Positions 8,293 to 20,245 of a stretch of DNA of 64,000 bases are shown here, in pieces (position 1 is the stretch's first letter; each line of letters opens with the position of its first letter). Below the pieces are notes generated by a model. It ran no database searches and was not told the origin of the DNA. It was given only the letters and a program-made list of their open reading frames with translations. The DNA comes from Nocardioides sp. TF02-7 (GTDB taxonomy: Bacteria; Actinomycetota; Actinomycetes; Propionibacteriales; Nocardioidaceae): NCBI RefSeq assembly GCF_022437945.1, contig NZ_CP092535.1:4514001-4578000 (forward strand), written 5' to 3'. The position numbers and the translations under genes are program-made.

Positions 8293-8682
8293 CTAGTCGA
8301 CCAGCCGGGTCCGCAGCCGGCCGAGCTCGGCGGCGGGGTCGGCGGTCACGCCGCCGTGCACCGGCCCCGGCTGCACGACGGTGCTGCGCGGTGCCTTGAG
8401 GAAGCCGAACCGCTGCGACAGCGGCTTGCCGGCGATCGCCCCGCCGCGCTCGTCGCCGGCGCAGACGCCCTCCACGAACTCGAGGGCCGCGCACACCCGG
8501 TCCACGTCGAGCGACGGGTCGAGCGCGTGCAGCCGGTCGCGGTCGCAGTGCCAGCTGACGGCGAGGTAGTCGATCGCCTGGCAGTAGAGCACCACGCCGA
8601 CGTTGACGAACTCCTCGCGGTCGACCCGCGGCACGCAGCGCAGCGCGACGTACTGGTAGCTGTGGTCGTGCTGCCCGCTCAC
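8293..8682 (-). CDS. DUF3037 family protein
   Basis: 129 residues. The N-terminal YQYVALRCVPRVDREEFVNVGVVLYC is the hallmark of DUF3037, a family of unknown function that in many bacteria is encoded beside a HipA-like kinase, as here. No membrane segment or signal peptide. ATG at 8682 overlaps the inferred end of the HipA-like gene, so the two are co-translated. Intact frame. Confidence 0.85.
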   Translation of the reverse strand: MSGQHDHSYQYVALRCVPRVDREEFVNVGVVLYCQAIDYLAVSWHCDRDRLHALDPSLDVDRVCAALEFVEGVCAGDERGGAIAGKPLSQRFGFLKAPRSTVVQPGPVHGGVTADPAAELGRLRTRLVD

Positions 8683-9447
8683 GCCGCTCCCCCGGGAGCC
8701 AGCCGCGGGTGCCGAGCCGGGCGGTCAGGAAGGCGACGTACGCCGCCCGCAGCGCGTCCGCGTCGTCGGCGCCGGGCACCGCCTCCAGCCAGGTGTCCGG
8801 GACCTCGGCGACGACCTCCTCCAGCACGCCGCCGGCCAGCCGGCCGCGGAGGTCGGCGTCGACGTCGGCGACCTTGCCGACGGCTGAGCCGAGCACGTGG
8901 TCGGTGCCGTCCCACGGCTGGGCGGCGAACCGGGCGGGGTCGCCCACGCCGCCCGCCCAGCTGTGGTGGAAGTAGAGCGAGGCGCCGTGGTCGATCAGCC
9001 ACAGGTCGCCCTGCCACCACAGCAGGTTGGGGGTTGCGCCAGCTGCGGTCGACGTTGGCGGTGAAGGCGTCGAGCCAGATCACGCGGGCGGCCTCCTCCG
9101 GGTCGACGGCGCCCTCGCCGTCGAACCCGAAGGCACCGGGCAGGAAGTCGACGCCGAGGTTGAGCCCGGCGCTGGCGTTGAGCAGGTCCTGCACCTCCTC
9201 GTCGGCCTCGTAGCGCGCGATCTCGGGGTCGAGGTCGAGCACGACCAGGTCGGGGGTGCGGAGGCCGAGCCGGCGGGCGAGCCCGGCGACGACCACCTCG
9301 GCGACCAGCACCCGCACGCCCTGTCCCCGCGCCGCGGAACTTGCAGACGTAGGTGCCGAGGTCGTCGCCCTCGACGATGCCCGGGAGGCTGCCGCCCTCC
9401 CGCAACGGCGTCACGTAGCGGGTGACGGTGACGGTGGGAAGGCTCAC
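8679..9447 (-). CDS. HipA-like kinase domain protein (at least two frame breaks)
   Basis: Reassembled from three frames. N-terminus VTVTRYVTPLREGGSLPGIV, EGDDLGTYVCKF; then VAGLARRLGLRTPDLVVLDL; then the catalytic loop region WLDAFTANVDRSWRNPNLLW and the metal-binding DHGASLYFHHSW. This matches the HipA-type Ser/Thr kinase fold but lacks the HipA N-terminal domain, and no HipB-like antitoxin is adjacent. Its partner is DUF3037. Breaks: extra base near 9335 (GGGGACAGG for GGGGCAGG) and extra C near 9030. A third correction near 8690 is needed for it to end at the TGA overlapping the DUF3037 start. GTG at 9447 overlaps the PPK2 stop. Substrate unknown. Confidence 0.72.
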
Positions 9448-10286
9448 GAGAGCGGGTCCTCCTCGGTCAGCCGGCGCTTCTGCTCCTCCACGTCGAAGTC
9501 CGCCGCGGGCCACCGCAGCCCCATCCCCCGCAGCTCCTCGAGCAGCAGCCGCCCGATCGCGAGGTTGCGGTACCACTTCCGGTCGGCCGGGACGACGTGC
9601 CATGGAGCGACGGCGGTGCCGGTGCGCTCGATCGCGACCTCGTAGGCCTCCTGGTACTCCGCCCAGCGGGAGCGCTCGTCGATGTCGACGGGGCTGAACT
9701 TCCAGTGCTTCTCGGGCTTCTCCAGCCGAGCCAGCAGCCGCCGCCGCTGCTCCTCGGCGGACAGGTGCAGCATGCACTTCACGATCGTGGTGCCCTCCTC
9801 GACCAGGCGGGCCTCGAGCTCGTTGATCGCCACGTAGCGTCGCTCGATCTCCTGTGGCGGGGCCAGCTGCCGCACCCGGGCGATCAGCACGTCCTCGTAG
9901 TGGGAGCGGTCGAAGACGCCGATGTAGCCCGGCTCGGGAAGGGCCCGCTCGATCCGCCACAGGAAGTCGTGCTCGAGCTCCTCGGGGGTCGGTGCCTTGA
10001 ACGAGGTGATCCGCACGCCCTGCGGGTCGACCAGCCCGACGGTCGAGCGCAGCGTGCCTCCCTTCCCGGAGGTGTCCATGCCCTGCAGGACCAGCAGCAC
10101 GCTGCGGCGGCCGCCGTGCTGCCCCTCGGCGAACAGGCGTTCCTGGAGGTCGGCCAGCTCGTCGGCCATCGCGTGCAGCGCGGCCTTGCCCTCCTCCTTG
10201 GATCCGTCGAAGCCGGGGGTGGCGTCCGTCGGGAGCGCCCCGAGGTCGACCGCGCCGGGTGGGACGCGGAGCAGGTCGGGTGTCAT
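9444..10286 (-). CDS. Polyphosphate kinase 2 family protein
   Basis: 280 residues. PPK2 enzymes move phosphate between polyphosphate and nucleoside mono- or diphosphates. Walker A GMDTSGKGG at residues 69-77, Walker B and lid region IGVFDRSHYEDVLIARV, and the KFSPVDIDERSRWAEYQEAY segment are all present. Length and single domain suit the short one-domain PPK2 group (class III-like), which often phosphorylates AMP and ADP; class assignment is inference. Intact. The stop TGA overlaps the GTG of the HipA-like gene. Confidence 0.9.
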   Translation of the reverse strand: MTPDLLRVPPGAVDLGALPTDATPGFDGSKEEGKAALHAMADELADLQERLFAEGQHGGRRSVLLVLQGMDTSGKGGTLRSTVGLVDPQGVRITSFKAPTPEELEHDFLWRIERALPEPGYIGVFDRSHYEDVLIARVRQLAPPQEIERRYVAINELEARLVEEGTTIVKCMLHLSAEEQRRRLLARLEKPEKHWKFSPVDIDERSRWAEYQEAYEVAIERTGTAVAPWHVVPADRKWYRNLAIGRLLLEELRGMGLRWPAADFDVEEQKRRLTEEDPLS

Positions 10287-10330
10287 GGCCGAAGGCTAGT
10301 GGGGGGCGTGCTCCTGCCGGCGGAGCCGGG

Positions 10331-10837
10331 TCAGTGGGCCTTGCCGCCTCGTCGGTCGACGAGCGGGGGCGTGGACGACCACGGGAAGTCGATCCACTGC
10401 TCGGTGCGGCGCCAGACGTAGTCGGCATGCACGACGGTCCGCGGCTTCTCGTAGATCACGGCGCTGCGGGCCTCGGCGACGTGGCCGGCGACGAAGTCGC
10501 GCACGATCTCGAGGGTCTTGCCGGTGTCGGCGACGTCGTCGGCGATCAGGACCCGCATCCCGGTGAGGTCGACCGCGGCCGGGGTGGGCGGCAGCATGAT
10601 CGGCACCTCGAGCCGCTCGTCGACGCCGGTGTAGAACTCGACGTTGACCGCGCTGAGGTTCTTGACGTCGAGCGCATAGCCGAGGCCCATCGCGAGGCCG
10701 AGCCCGCCGCGCGCGATCGCGAGCACCATGTCGGGCTCGTAGCCGTCGTCGACCACCTGCTGCGCCAGGTCGCGCACCGCGGTGCCGAACAGCTCGTAGG
10801 TGAGGATCTCGCGGGCGGCGGCCGGGTCGGTGGTCAC
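10331..10837 (-). CDS. Phosphoribosyltransferase (xanthine/guanine type-like)
   Basis: 168 residues. The PRPP-binding loop reads VLIADDVADTGKTLEIV, and the PPi loop region is MVLAIARGGLGLAMGLGYAL. The aromatic C-terminal segment (TEQWIDFPWSS) resembles archaeal and actinobacterial xanthine/guanine or hypoxanthine phosphoribosyltransferase-like proteins. A purine salvage role is inferred; pyrimidine (PyrR-like) function is unlikely because the hallmark is missing. It lies 15 bp upstream-to-downstream of recX and is intact. Confidence 0.8.
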   Translation of the reverse strand: MTTDPAAAREILTYELFGTAVRDLAQQVVDDGYEPDMVLAIARGGLGLAMGLGYALDVKNLSAVNVEFYTGVDERLEVPIMLPPTPAAVDLTGMRVLIADDVADTGKTLEIVRDFVAGHVAEARSAVIYEKPRTVVHADYVWRRTEQWIDFPWSSTPPLVDRRGGKAH

Positions 10838-10852
10838 CGGGCCATTGTGACG

Positions 10853-11399
10853 TCAGTCGACCGGATCGGCACCCACGTCGAGCTCGCGGCCGGCGGCGGC
10901 GAGCTCGTCGCGCACGACGGCGAACGCCAGCCCCGCGGGGTACCCCTTGCGGGCGAGCATCCCGGCCAGCCGGCGGGCGGCCGCCGTCTCGTCGACGTTC
11001 GGCAGCCCGCGCAACTTCTTGCGGACCAGTCGGCGAGCGGCCTCCTCCTCGGCGGCCGGGTCGACCTCGTCGAGCGCCGCCCGGGCGGTGTCGTCGTCGA
11101 CGCCCTTGCGCCGCAGCTCCTGGGCGAGGGCCCGCCGGGCGAGGCCGCGGGTGCGCTGCCGGCTGTCGACCCACGAGCGCGCGAACGCGGCGTCGTCGAC
11201 CAGCCCCACCTCCTCGAACCGGTCGAGCAGCCGGCCAGCCACGTCGTCGGGGGACGTCGCGGCGGGCCAGCCGCTCGGCCAGCTCGTGCCGGCTGCGGGC
11301 CTGCCCGGTCAGCTGGTCGAGCAGGATCTTGCGAGCCACCGACTCCGGGTCGGCCTCGGGACCGAGGTCGCGGTCGTCGTCGGCCGGTTCGGCTCTCAT
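10853..11399 (-). CDS. recX: RecX regulatory protein (one frame break)
   Basis: About 181 residues. RecX binds RecA filaments and limits recombinase activity. Three-helix repeats are visible: SVARKILLDQLTGQARSRHE, LLDRFEEVGLVDDAAFARSW, then LARRALAQELRRKGVDDDTA and AARRLAGMLARKGYPAGLAF. An extra C near 11255 (CCCCC for CCCC) separates the first repeat from the rest. It lies downstream of recA as in most actinobacteria, but separated by a 66-codon open frame that overlaps both genes. Confidence 0.9.
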
Positions 11400-11595
11400 G
11401 TCAGCTCGGCGTTGTCGTCGGCCATCGCGGAGAACGCGACCACTGCAGCGGAGGGAGCGAGGGACGAGCGACCGGAGCGGAGGTGGGAGCTTCTCCGCGT
11501 GCCGACCGTCTGGCCGCCCGACGACCTCACGCTGCGGTCACCTCGACCGCGCGCGCGGCAGCGCGGCGCGACGAAGGAGCGACGCGCTCGCGCCA

Positions 11596-11596
<1 letters not shown>
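11396..11596 (-). CDS. Candidate 66-aa ORF bridging recA and recX
   Basis: ATG at 11596 shares its A with the recA TGA (TGATG), and its TGA overlaps the recX ATG (ATGA), so it fills the 196-bp gap exactly. The translation is Arg/Ser-rich (MARARRSFVAPRC to AFSAMADDNAELT) with no recognised domain. Third-position GC is about 83%, lower than in the neighbouring genes, which argues against strong coding selection. It may be a chance open frame in a transcribed spacer, or a coupling ORF that carries ribosomes from recA into recX. Confidence 0.35.
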
Positions 11597-12639
<1,043 letters not shown>

Positions 12640-12809
12640 GTGCCTCACGTCCTTCGTCTGGTTGGTCGGGCCAGGTACGTCGGCGACGCTACGGCGAGGG
12701 TCCGACACGGCCTGGTCAGCCGGGCGGGTCCTGGGGACACACCTGCCGGTGCGTCGTACCTGTGGACGGTCGGTGGGTCGGTCGGCCGCCTCCCGTCGTG
12801 GGACCGACG

Positions 12810-14105
12810 CTACCGAACACCTGTTCGACGGTCGACCACCGCTCCCGGCGTGTCGCGTGCCGCTCCGGCGCGTACGGCGGCCGCGACCACCCCGAGCGCG
12901 AGCGCCAGGCTGGCCAGGGCGAGCGCCGGGTAGCCGGCGAGGTCGACGACCAGCCCGGCGAGCGCACCGGCGGCCGCGGCGGTGAGGCCCATGACCAGGT
13001 CGGAGGAGCCCTGGACGTCGGTGCGCGCCTCGAGCGGGGCGTGCTCGGCGACCAGCGTCGAGGACGACACCATCGCGAGCGACCAGCCGGCGCCGAGGAG
13101 GAAGAGCCCCGCCGAGACCTGCCACGACATCCCCTCCGGGGAGGAGGAGCACAGGACGAGCGACAGCGCCAGCACCACGCCGCCGGCGGCGAGGACCGGC
13201 GGGCGGCCGACCCGGTCTGCGAGCAGCCCGACCAGCGGCGAGAACGCGAACATGCCGAGCACGTGGCCGCTGATCACCAGTCCGATCACGTCCAGCTCGG
13301 CACCGCCGTGCTCCATGTGCAGCGGCGTCATCACCATGACGCTGATCATGGTGGCGTGCGCCAGGGCCAGGCCGGTGATGGCGGCACCGAGCACCGGCCG
13401 CTCGCGCACCGCCTGCCAGGCCCGGGCGGCCGAGGAGCCGTGCAGCGCGGGACCGGCAGCCCCTGCGCCGGCGCGTTCCCGGGCCACGAGCAGCGGGTCC
13501 GGGCGCAGCAGCAGGCCCACGACGAGGGCCGCCGCGAGCATCCCGAGCGCGCCGATCGCGAACGGCCCGGTCAGCTCCGGGATGTGGGCCGCCTCGGCGA
13601 GCGCCCCGGCCGGCCCGGTCAGGTTGGGCCCGAGCACCGCGCCGATCGTGGTGGCCCAGACCACCAGCGACAGCGCCCGGCCCCGGGTCCGGTCGTCGGC
13701 GAGGTCGGTGGCCGCGAACCGGGCGGCGCTGTTGGCGGAGGTCGCGGCGCCCAGCAGCACCGCGCCGAGGAGCAGCAGCGCCATCGACCCGACCACCCCG
13801 GCGAGGACCGCCAGCCCGCCGCCCGAGGCGCCGAGGAGGTAGCCGGTCACCAGGCCGGTGCGGCGCCCGCGCCGCGCCATCAGCGAGGCGAGGAGGAAGG
13901 AGATGACCGCGGCTCCGAGCACCTGGGCGGTCTGGGCGAGCCCCGACAGCGCCTCGGAGCCGGACAGGTCGCGGGCGAGGAGCGAGGCGGTCGCGATGCC
14001 GATGGTGATGCCGAGCGCACCGACCGCCTGGGTCAGGACGAGCACCCGCACGGTGCGGCGCTGCAGCGCGGCCGTGTCGACCGACGCCGGCGCCGGGGTC
14101 GTCAC
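12810..14105 (-). CDS. MFS transporter, 12 TM
   Basis: 431 residues from the GTG at 14105, which overlaps the DUF3046 stop (GTGA). Twelve hydrophobic segments are visible, e.g. VLVLTQAVGALGITIGIATA and ALALASLALALGVVAAAVRA, with the loop 2-3 motif-A-like LMARRGRRTGLVTGYLLG and its second-half counterpart LLADRVGRPPVLAAGG. This is a drug/H+-antiporter-like member with unknown substrate. Intact. Its last codons contain the recA SOS box. Confidence 0.87.
   Translation of the reverse strand: MTTPAPASVDTAALQRRTVRVLVLTQAVGALGITIGIATASLLARDLSGSEALSGLAQTAQVLGAAVISFLLASLMARRGRRTGLVTGYLLGASGGGLAVLAGVVGSMALLLLGAVLLGAATSANSAARFAATDLADDRTRGRALSLVVWATTIGAVLGPNLTGPAGALAEAAHIPELTGPFAIGALGMLAAALVVGLLLRPDPLLVARERAGAGAAGPALHGSSAARAWQAVRERPVLGAAITGLALAHATMISVMVMTPLHMEHGGAELDVIGLVISGHVLGMFAFSPLVGLLADRVGRPPVLAAGGVVLALSLVLCSSSPEGMSWQVSAGLFLLGAGWSLAMVSSSTLVAEHAPLEARTDVQGSSDLVMGLTAAAAGALAGLVVDLAGYPALALASLALALGVVAAAVRAGAARDTPGAVVDRRTGVR
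12814..12827. promoter_or_regulatory. LexA/SOS box upstream of recA
   Basis: CGAACACCTGTTCG: half-sites CGAAC and GTTCG separated by four bases, an exact match to the actinobacterial SOS box. It sits within the last codons of the MFS gene, about 175 bp upstream of the recA start. On the minus strand it is followed by TAGCGT, which could serve as a -10 element. Confidence 0.85.
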
Positions 14106-14296
14106 CGCTCGCTCGCCGGCAGCTCGAGCGTGCGCCAGACCGCCTCCCACACCTGCTTGGGCGGCACGCCGGCGTCGAGCGCCTCCTTGGCCGTGCGGTG
14201 GTCGAGGTCGCCGATGACGACCTGCTCGGCCCAGGTGCGCGAGTAGGACCGCCCGAGGTGGTGGTCGAGCCGCGCCCAGAACTCGGTGTGCCTCAC
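14102..14296 (-). CDS. DUF3046 family protein
   Basis: 64 residues from GTG 14296: VRHTEFWARLDHHLGRSYSR, TWAEQVVIGDLDHRTAKEAL, DAGVPPKQVWEAVWRTLELP. DUF3046 is a small actinobacterial family of unknown function usually encoded near recA and clgR. Start choice: the frame could begin earlier, but RHTEFW aligns with the family start and the GTG is placed next to the upstream DinB stop. Intact; coupled to the MFS gene. Confidence 0.85.
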   Translation of the reverse strand: MRHTEFWARLDHHLGRSYSRTWAEQVVIGDLDHRTAKEALDAGVPPKQVWEAVWRTLELPASER

Positions 14297-14303
14297 AGGA
14301 GGA

Positions 14304-14858
14304 TCATGCCCCGCCACGCTCGGCGCCGTGCACCCAGCGCACGTCCCAGAGGTGGTGGACGACGTCGTGCAGGTGGTAGCGGCCGAGGGACGCGACGGTG
14401 AACCGGCTGCCGTCGCTGCGCAGGCCGTGCCGCTCCCAGGCGTCCCCGGTCACGCCGTCGTACGACGACGCCACGCGCTCGGCCTCCTCGAGCAGCTCCG
14501 CGCCGACCCGGTCGGGCAGCAGCAGGTCGTAGCGCTCGGCGACGGCGGTCTCGTCCTGGTCCCAGTTGGGGAACCGGGGCCCGTCCTCGCCCAGCATCAG
14601 GGTGATCCGGCCGGCGAAGACCCGGTGCACGTCGCGGACGTGTGCGGCGTACTCGGTGGGCGACCACACCGTCGGCTGCGGCCGGCTGGTCGCGTCCGGC
14701 GAGGCGAGCACCTGCTGCCAGCGCTCGGCGTTGTCGCGGACCAGCGTGCCGAGCCGGGCGGGCTCGACCGTGCTCGCGTCGTAGCCGCAGTCGGGGCACG
14801 GCCGGTCGAGGACCCAGGTCCAGTCCTTGGTGTCGGGCTCGATGGACGGGCTGCTCAT
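14304..14858 (-). CDS. DinB-family protein
   Basis: 184 residues. Four-helix DinB/YfiT-type fold, often a mycothiol- or bacillithiol-dependent transferase or a metal-binding hydrolase. Helix 2 has the metal-ligand His in VWSPTEYAAHVRDVHRVF, and the C-terminal helix supplies a second pair in LGRYHLHDVVHHLWDV. The N-terminus has a C-P-D-C pair (DRPCPDCGYD), seen in the related subgroup of actinobacterial proteins. Activity unknown. Intact. Confidence 0.82.
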   Translation of the reverse strand: MSSPSIEPDTKDWTWVLDRPCPDCGYDASTVEPARLGTLVRDNAERWQQVLASPDATSRPQPTVWSPTEYAAHVRDVHRVFAGRITLMLGEDGPRFPNWDQDETAVAERYDLLLPDRVGAELLEEAERVASSYDGVTGDAWERHGLRSDGSRFTVASLGRYHLHDVVHHLWDVRWVHGAERGGA

Positions 14859-14943
14859 GGTCCCATCCTGGCAAGCCGGGCCAGCGGCCGCGACGCCGCC
14901 GGCTGCCAGCGAGCGTCGACCTGCTGCCACCCCGGCGCGTCGC

Positions 14944-16105
14944 TCACGCCTCGGCGCCCCCGGTCCAGACCCGGGCCACCAGCGGCACGCCGGGACGGTA
15001 GGCGAGGTGCACGTGGCTCGGGGCGTCGAGCAGCACCAGGTCGGCGCGGGACCCCGGCACAAGGCGCCCGACGTCGGTCCGCGCCAGGGCGGCCGCTCCC
15101 CCGGCCGTCGCGGCGTGCACCGCCTCGGCCGGGGTCATGCCCATCTCCCGCACCGCGACGGCGATGCAGAACGGCATCGAGCTGGTGAACGACGAGCCCG
15201 GGTTGCAGTCGGAGGCCAACGCGACCCGGACGCCGGCGTCGAGCAGCCGGCGCGCGTCCGGGTAGGGGCTGCCGGGTCGAGAACTCCACCCCCGGCAGCA
15301 GCGTCGCCACCGTGCCGCTGGTGCGCAGGGCGTCGACGTCGCCGTCGTCGAGGAAGGTGCAGTGGTCGACCGCGGTCAGGCCGAGCTCGGCGGCGAGCCG
15401 GACGCCCGGACCGGGGCCCAGCTGGTTGGCGTGCAGCCGACCCCGCAGGCCGGCCGCCGCGCCCGCGGCGAGCACGGCACGGGCCTGGTCGGCGTCGAAG
15501 GCCCCGCGCTCGCAGAACGCGTCGACCCACCGCGCGTGCGGCGCCGCGGCGGCGAGCATCGGTCCGGTGACCAGGTCGACGTAGCCGGCGGGGTCGTCGG
15601 CGTGCTCCTCGGGCACCACGTGCGCACCGAGGTACGTCGTCTCGTCGGTGAAGCGCCGCGCCACGCGCAGCGAGCGCTCCTCGTCGGCCACGGTGAGCCC
15701 GTAGCCGGACTTGGTCTCGAAGGTGGTCGTGCCCTGCCGCCGCATCTCGGCCGCGAGCCGCGCCACGCCGGCGGCGAGCTGCTCGTCGCTCGCGGCGCGG
15801 GTCGCGGCGACCGTGGAGCGGATGCCTCCGGCGGCGTAGGGCTCGCCCGCCATCCGCGCCCGGAACTCCGCCGCCCGGTCACCGGCGAAGACCAGGTGGC
15901 TGTGGCTGTCGACGAAGCCAGGGAGCACGGCGCGCCCCTGCGCGTCGACGACCTGGTCGGCCGCGGGCGCCCCGGCCGCGGCGCCCACCCAGGCGACGCG
16001 GCCGTCCTCCACGACCAGCGCCGCGTCGGCGCGGAGCCCGAGCAGGTCCGTGGCGCCGGGGTCGTTGGTGACCAGCTCCGCGATGTTGGTGACCAGCAGG
16101 CTCAC
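14944..16105 (-). CDS. hutI: Imidazolonepropionase (one frame break)
   Basis: About 386 residues. Hydrolyses 4-imidazolone-5-propionate to N-formimino-L-glutamate, step three of histidine breakdown. Amidohydrolase metal motif HxH in LPGFVDSHSHLVFAGDRAAE, substrate region TTFETKSGYGLTVADEERSL, and the later metal-binding Asp in ALASDCNPGSSFTSSMPF. An extra C near 15278 breaks the frame. GTG 16105 overlaps the hutF stop (GTGA). Last gene of the hut string; 85 bp separate it from the DinB gene. Confidence 0.92.
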
Positions 16106-17389
16106 CGCCACACCTCCTCCACGACGGCGGCGAGCTCACGGCCGACGGCGCCGTGGTCGCCGTCGAACACCACCCGGCCCTCGACGACCACCGTCCGCAC
16201 GTCGGCGGCCGCCGCCGCGAACACGGCGGTGTGCTCGTCGGCGCCGGTGCCCGCCGTGCGCGGGCCGGCGGCGTCGACCGTGACCAGGTCGGCCCGGCAG
16301 CCCACAGCGATCCGGCCGGCGTCGGCGACGCCGAGGCAGCGGTGGTCGAGACCGGCGGCGAGCAGCTCCGCGGCGGCGAACACCCCGCGCCGCTGGTGCG
16401 CGGCGCGCTGGTCGAGCTCCAGCGTGCGCAGCTCCTCGAACGGGTCGACGACGGCGTGGCTGTCGCTGCCCACCACCAGCGGCACGCCGGCGTCCGCGAG
16501 CCGCCGGCTCGGCCCCACGCCGTCGCCGAGGTCGCGCTCGGTCGTCGGGCACAGCGCCACGGTCGTCCCCGAGCCGGCGAGCAGCGCGACGTCGGCGTCG
16601 GTCAGGTGGGTGGCATGCACCGCGGTCGTCGTAGGGCCGAGCACCCCGTGATCGGCGAGCAGCGCCGTGGGTGTCGTCCCGTACGCCGCCCGGCAGCCCT
16701 CGTTCTCGGCCACCTGCTCCGAGACGTGCACGTGCAGCGGCCGTCCGGTCGCCGCGGCGGCGACGACCCCCAGCTGATCGGCCGGGACGGCGCGCACCGA
16801 GTGCACCGCGGCGCCGACGAGGTCGTGGTCGATGCCCGCCACCCGGTCGGCCCACGCCTCGGCGTCGGCGTCGCCGAACCGGCGCTGCGCAGGGCCGAGC
16901 GGCTCCCCCGAACCCGCCGGCGAGGTAGCAGGTGTCGAGCAGCGCGAGCCGGATCCCCGCCTCCCGCGCCGCCTCGACCAGGGCGTGGCTCATCGCGTTG
17001 GGGTCGTCGTAGGGCGTGCCGTCGGGCTGGTGGTGCAGGTAGTGGAACTCCCCGACGCTCGTGTACCCGGCGGCCACCAGCTCGCGGTAGACCGCGCGCG
17101 CCAGCCGGTGGTAACCGTCGGGGTCGAGCCGGCCCGCGACGTCGTACATTCGCTCCCGCCACGTCCAGAACGTCCCGCGCTCGCGCTGGGAGCGACCGCG
17201 CAGCGCGCGGTGGAAGGCGTGGCTGTGGGCGTTGGCGAACCCCGGCAGGGTCAGCCCGGGCAGGCGGGTCGCGGCCGCGTCCGGCCGGTCGGGCTCGACC
17301 ACGGTGAACCGGCCCTCGCCGACCTCGACCAGCACGTGGTCGCGGACGAGGCCGTCGACCCACGCGCGCTCGAGGACGTACGCCGTCAC
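16102..17389 (-). CDS. hutF: Formimidoylglutamate deiminase (one frame break)
   Basis: About 428 residues. Converts N-formimidoyl-L-glutamate to N-formyl-L-glutamate and ammonia. The amidohydrolase metal motif is LPGFANAHSHAFHRALRGRS. FTWRERMYDVAGRL-type substrate loop (here TFWTWRERMYDVAGRLDPDG), HVSEQVAENEGCRAAYG and the Asp ligand in LVVGSDSHAVVDPFEELRTL follow. An extra G near 16911 (five for four) breaks the frame between LAGGFG and EPLGPAQRRF. GTG 17389 overlaps the amidase stop, so translation is coupled. Confidence 0.9.
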
Positions 17390-18554
17390 CGGCAGGCCTC
17401 CGCGAGCGCGGCGGCGAGGGCGGTGACACCGGCGTGGCAGTCGTCGGGCTCGGCGTGCTCCTGGGGGCGTGAGAGACGCCGGTCGGGTTGCGGACGAAGA
17501 GCATCGCCGACGGGATGCCGGCGGCCTGCAGGACGCCGGCGTCGTGACCCGCCTGGGTCGCCAGCACCGGCAGCCCGTGGCCGACCGCGTCGCGCAGTTC
17601 CGGGTCGAACGCCACCGCGCCCGTCACCGACTCCGCCGTGACGCTCAGCGTGGTGCCGTCGCGCTCGGCCCGCTGCGCGGCCTGGGTGCCGATCGCCGCG
17701 ACGAGCGCGTCGAGCGCCTCGTCGGTCTCCGCCCGCGCGTCGAGCCACCCGGTGACCCGCGACGGGACGGCGTTGGTGCCGTTGGGGTGCACGGCCACCC
17801 GGCCGAACGTGGCGCGCTGACCGGCCAGCCGGGCCTGCTTGTTGGCCGCGAGCGCCGTCATCGCGTAGGTCAGCATCGGGTCGGCCCGGTCCTCCATCCG
17901 CGTCGTCCCCGCGTGGTCGGCCCGCCCGGTGACGTCGTAGCGCCAGCGTCCGTGGGGCCAGATGCCGCTCGCCACCGCGACCGGCCGGCCGAGGTCGACG
18001 AGCCCGCGCCCCTGCTCGACGTGGAGCTCGACGTAGCGCCCCACCCGCGCCAGCCACGGCGCCGGGTCGCCGCCCTCGACCAGCTCGCCGAGCCGCACGC
18101 CGTCGGAGTCCCGCAGCTCGCGGGCCTCGGCCCACGTGGTGGCGCCGGTGGCGAGCCGGGAGCCGAGGCAGGCCCGGCCGAAGCGGGAGCCCTCCTCCTC
18201 CACGAACGCCGCCACGCCGAGGGGACGCCGCAGCGGGGCGCCCTGCTCGCGCAGCAGGTCGACGGCGGCGAACGCCGAGACCACGCCGAGCGGGCCGTCG
18301 TACGCCCCGCCGTCGGGGACGCTGTCGAGGTGGCTGCCGGTCAGCACCGCGGGGCCGGAGGTCCCCGGGGCGTCCCCACCACGCCACCAGGTTGCCGAAC
18401 GGGTCCTCCTCGACCGTCAGCCCGCGGGCGGCCGCCTGCTCGCGGAACCACGACCGCAGCTCGAGCTCCGCGGCGTCCCAGGGCCGGCGGTCGTAGCCGC
18501 CCGACCGCGCCGAGCGCCCGATCGGCGCGAGCTCGCGCCACATCTCGTCGAAGG

Positions 18555-18558
<4 letters not shown>
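17386..18558 (-). CDS. M20 family amidase (allantoate amidohydrolase-like) in the hut operon (two frame breaks)
   Basis: About 390 residues. Zinc-dependent M20/AllC-type amidohydrolase: metal motif TGSHLDSVPDGGAYDGPLGV, catalytic Glu pair VAAFVEEEGSRFGRACLGSR, lid motif VELHVEQGRGL and dimer-domain HPNGTNAVPSRVTGWLDAR. Annotators usually call this allantoate amidohydrolase, but its place between hutU and hutF suggests it acts on N-formyl- or formimino-glutamate, replacing HutG, which is not in the window. Extra G near 18373 (tandem Trp region AWW) and a missing C near 17470 break the frame. Start ATG 18558 overlaps the hutU stop. Confidence 0.82.
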
Positions 18559-20200
<1,642 letters not shown>

Positions 20201-20245
20201 GCGCCGACGATACGAACCCGGAGGCGGCGCGGCCAGCACCGACGC

